From NCBI GenBank assembly GCA_031310005.1, contig CM062386.1:682001-746000 (forward strand): a DNA stretch of 64,000 nucleotides, in the 5' to 3' direction. A program made the translations under genes and the position numbers. Shown here one piece after another: positions 61,107-64,000 of the stretch (position 1 is its first letter; the number at the start of each line of letters is the position of its first letter). Source of the DNA: Dactylellina haptotyla (taxonomy: Eukaryota; Ascomycota; Orbiliomycetes; Orbiliales; Orbiliaceae). The notes beneath the pieces were generated by a model, which saw nothing but the letters and a program-made list of their open reading frames with translations, was not told the origin of the DNA and searched no databases.

Positions 61107-62331
61107 GAAAGCGTCAAGGAAGATGAGACCGCTGTCTTAAAGTCGTTGCTCAAGATCGAAGGAAAATTGAAGGACGAAGATCTTGACGCGTTAAGGCCCC
61201 CTGAACGTAGTTCCAAGGTTATTGATACTTACTTAAACAGGTATGATGGTCCCCAAGATATTTCATCCAATAAATGGCTAAAGTTACTAGGTTCTTTGAC
61301 TCAGGGTTCGGGGTCAAATGGACTAAGTGTAGTTACAACCTGTGCCCTTCTACACAACAATGGTATCAATTTCCTGGCGAAATACCAACGCAAAGCGGTG
61401 GCAGAGAAAGCGTGCAAGAGCTTTAAAGCCTTAAATCGAAGACCATCCACCTCAAGCGCTGATTCAGCAGGCAGCGGCAGAAGCCAAAAAAGAATGAATA
61501 TCCACACGGCAGATGCTCCCGGAGAGGTTAGAGAAGCATTCAGAGAGTACGAGGGCCCCAAACCTCAGAAGGGAAACCCGTTTAAAACGTCGGTGATTCC
61601 TAAGAGGCTTTTCACCTATACGTCACTCAAAAACCGCGAATCGCACTTTCATATTCCCCTCTCCCGCGCTACGGCCAGCTGGTAACAGCGTTAAGCGCTT
61701 GAGTATTGCGAGTATATTTCCAACTGGTATAACATATAAAATTTCCGGAAACGAAATCCGCCTTGCCGCAGGATCTGAAAACCTAGCCCCTTTAAATGTA
61801 GAAGTATTAGGGGTTCCAATTGAGGTTGTCTCTCTCCAGTGCGCACTAGCAGCCTTTTTAACGCTCCTGCTACCGCCAAATGAAAACTCCGGACACGAAT
61901 TTCCGGACTTCGTCCGAGCATCTACCGCTGTTTTTGCTAAATAGCTACACGTCTTCAATCCTGTCTCAGTCCCTGCAATGGTTGGTATGATGATTGCCGA
62001 GCAAGGCATCATAATAATACCAGGTGACGACCTAGAGCAGAGGTGCGTTCTCAGAAGTAGCAAATCCCTCTCGCCAGAATTAACGACAGAGCTCAAAGGC
62101 TTTTGGACTCTCCAACGGGCAAATTTTATAATTAACCAAATTGGCCTTTCAAAAAGCGACTTTTCAAAGGATGGTCATGTCGACGTCGAAATTTAAGACA
62201 AGCAATCCAAAGTCGTTCGAAAAACAGTAATGTGGCTCAAATGGCTGAAACTTTCTTCAGGCGAATGGGAGATCAATTTGAACATGGGAAGCCTGTGCGA
62301 CAAGCATTTGGAGACTGTTGCGAGACAATAA
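61107..62331 (+). pseudogene. decayed gene of unknown family
   Basis: A protein-like frame opens after a TTATAG acceptor-like site at 61107 and runs to about 61620 (for example KLKDEDLDALRPPERSSKVI, then GEVREAFREYEGPKPQKGNP). The coding signal then moves to another frame (about 61630-62196: SIASIFPTGITYKISGNEIR, LAPLNVEVLGVPIEVVSLQC, KSLSPELTTELKGFWTLQRA), which contains an internal TAG at 61942-61944. Protein-like sequence continues past the TAA at 62194-62196. So at least one frame change and one or two in-frame stops are present. The upstream start exon is not found. An unusual intron could explain the frame change but not the stops. No domain is recognised. It lies 0.7 kb upstream of the NLR gene. 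Confidence 0.55.
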
Positions 62332-63055
62332 CTTTAGGCGTTCCCGCTAAGCTTGTAGGAGGGGTTGTAATATAGTTTTGCATCAAACCAGATATTTTGT
62401 TAACCAATTGGAACTGGAGGAGGTGAAGTGGGTTTGCGTTGTAAATTTCGATATCATACGCTGTGTGGGCGGTGACGGGATATATTACGGGATGGAGGAT
62501 CTTTGTATCTCTATTGATGTTTTGAGCAATGTACATTTACCTAAGTCCATGAATTGACTGCGGATTCAGGGTATAGTAAGCGGAGTTCGAACATATTTTG
62601 TTGTATATTTTATCTCGATATGCGAAAATCCCCGGGTAGGGTAAACAAGGTAAAATATATCGATAGAGTATCTTTGGACTACTCTATCCAATTGAATTGT
62701 TGCCTAACAGCCAATAAATCCCAGGTGACCTGTTGTATGCAATAAGGATCAAAACCTCAGCCTTGCATTGACGTGTCGCGGTAAGCGCCCAAACTCGAAC
62801 ACCATCTCGCGGAATCTGCAATTCAACCTCCGAAAACCCCACGGCGCAACCTACCATCTTGCTCCGGTATTTACGATATTATGATACACTAGAATACTGT
62901 TTACGACTTCTTCTCTCGATATCGCTTTTCTCATACTGCGTTGCGGCATTAATGTCGCATCCGGGGACAGAAATTATTGTTATTGATATTACTATGAGAG
63001 CTTCACATCTTCGGTGATTAGCAGGAAATCTTCTGTCCTTTGTCAGCGAATCAAG
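62332..63055. other. region upstream of the NLR gene
   Basis: About 720 bp of AT-rich sequence between the decayed gene and the NLR start codon, presumably promoter. Nothing else is recognised. Confidence 0.4.
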
Positions 63056-64000
63056 ATGGACAACATTCAAAATATCGATGACGCACAATTGCAGCCTGTA
63101 ACGATACAAGGCAATATTGATAGTGGGGGCGGGCCTTCCTTCGCCGGATACACAACGCTCAACGCTGAAGTTATAAACTTCGGAACCAAAAGAAAGAGAT
63201 CTGGTAAATTTATCTGTATCATGTCCAACTTCATTAGCTAATATCATTACAGATGAAGAGTTCAGGCGCTTTAATGCACACTACGAGGTTCCGAACAATG
63301 CCAGCATTCACTTTACAGGCAGGGAAGATATTCTCAATGAATTGAGGGAAACACTGCTACCCCCAGGAGAATCGACTGGACAGCGGCGTTTTGTCTTGTC
63401 TGGCATGGGCGGCTCTGGGAAAACTCAAATTGCAATGAAATTTGCAGAAGAGAACCGGGAGAAGTATAAACAACATCCATTCTCTAGATTTTGTAAATAT
63501 TCTAACTTGTCAGATTCTGGGCGGTTTTTTGGGTAGATGCTAGCAGCGAAAGTAAAGCGGAGCGCTGTTTAGCAGATATCGCAAAAACCGCCAAACTGCT
63601 TGAGCAAACAGTAGAATCGGCCCTGCGGTGGCTTTCAAACTCGGAAAAACTCTGGCTACTGATAATCGATAATGCCGACGACGATTCTATGCGTGTCAAA
63701 ATTCTTCCCAGCCGGAAACCGCGGGGTGATACTAGTTACAACCCGAAACCCCGGCTTCGGCTATCTTGGAACCGGCTGGAGGGAGGTCGGTGTCATGTCT
63801 GAAGAGGAGTCGGTAACGTTGCTCTTGAGAGGAATTTCGAATGTCAATAGAGACGAAAAAAATATCACCTATGCGAAAGATGTGGTAAACACGCTTGGGT
63901 GCATCCCACTAGCCATCGCGCACGCCTCCGGTGCTATCAGACAGAATGTCTGTGGGCTCAAAAATTATTGTGAGATATTCACTCGCAGACGTAGACGTCT
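63056..64000 (+). CDS. NLR-like NB-ARC protein, 5' part only, with one frame change
   Basis: Runs off the right edge. Exons 63056-63203, 63253-63463 and 63514 onward (introns 49 and 50 nt). The N-terminal ~50 residues are short, polar and Gly/Asn-rich (IQGNIDSGGGPSFAGYTTLN), then YEVPNNASIHFTGREDIL, P-loop GMGGSGKTQIAMKF, VFWVDASSESKAE, Walker B-like LWLLIIDNADDD, VILVTTRNPGFGY and GCIPLAIAHASG (the NB-ARC GLPLA-type motif). Fungal NLRs act in allorecognition or immunity; repeats (TPR, WD or ankyrin) would be expected beyond the window. Between LWLLIIDNADDDSMRV and FFPAGNRGVILV the frame moves by one base in an A-run near 63698-63701, so this allele is either a pseudogene or carries a base-call error. 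The frame is then open to the edge. Confidence 0.8.

Noticed and set aside
1-64000. Transposons, LTR or virus-like elements, CRISPR arrays, rRNA genes
   Set aside because: No transposase, reverse transcriptase, integrase, capsid-like frame, long terminal repeat, array of spaced repeats or rRNA signature was recognised by eye.

Overview
This window is nuclear DNA of a filamentous ascomycete (Pezizomycotina). The evidence is the gene set (a Cut12-like spindle-pole protein, GCN2/CPC-3 with its HisRS-like domain, PBN1, BET5, an RKM4-like SET protein, a fungal NLR). It is supported by many short introns, mostly 47-160 nt, with GT..AG borders and CTAAC-like branch points, and by low gene density with kilobase-scale spacers. 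An F-box gene, an orphan gene and an NLR would fit an early-diverging class such as Orbiliomycetes, but the class is a guess. No transposon, LTR element, viral remnant or CRISPR array was recognised.

Layout. 1.1-3.6 kb: USP-family deubiquitinase (-) ending in a CAAX-like tetrapeptide. 7.2-9.6 kb: an orphan gene and an F-box gene (+). 9.7-14.9 kb: GCN2 (-). 17.6-20.8 kb: Cut12-like protein (+). 21.5-23.3 kb: PP5 phosphatase (-). 24.4-25.5 kb: Cdc34 E2 (-). 27.5-29.5 kb: ZUP1-like zinc-finger C78 peptidase (+). 30.1-31.0 kb: ITPase (+). 31.2-33.4 kb: Fap7/AK6 and Bet5 (-). 34.0-34.5 kb: orphan (-). 36.0-36.6 kb: FUN14 protein (+). 37.0-39.2 kb: SARAF homologue (-). 42.2-44.0 kb: Hal4-type kinase (-). 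44.0-51.4 kb: a 7.5 kb stretch with no supported gene. 51.4-53.6 kb: CaMKK-type kinase (-). 54.2-57.5 kb: Pbn1 and RKM4-like methyltransferase (+). 58.0-59.0 kb: secreted Cys-containing protein (-). 60.0-60.1 kb: intron-bearing elongator tRNA-Met (-). 61.1-62.3 kb: decayed gene. 63.1 kb to the edge: NLR (NB-ARC) gene running out of the window.

The genes are mostly conserved housekeeping and signalling functions. Ubiquitin chemistry recurs (USP, Cdc34, C78 peptidase, F-box protein). Stress, phosphorylation and calcium signalling recur too (GCN2, Hal4-like, CaMKK, PP5, SARAF). No operon-like logic is claimed. The last 4 kb differ: AT-richer, with a decayed gene and an NLR with a frame change, as expected of a fast-evolving allorecognition/immunity region. 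Exon models were made by eye from splice consensus, reading-frame continuity and recalled family conservation. They include very small exons (10, 11, 20 and 21 nt) and one GC-AG intron. No database search was run.
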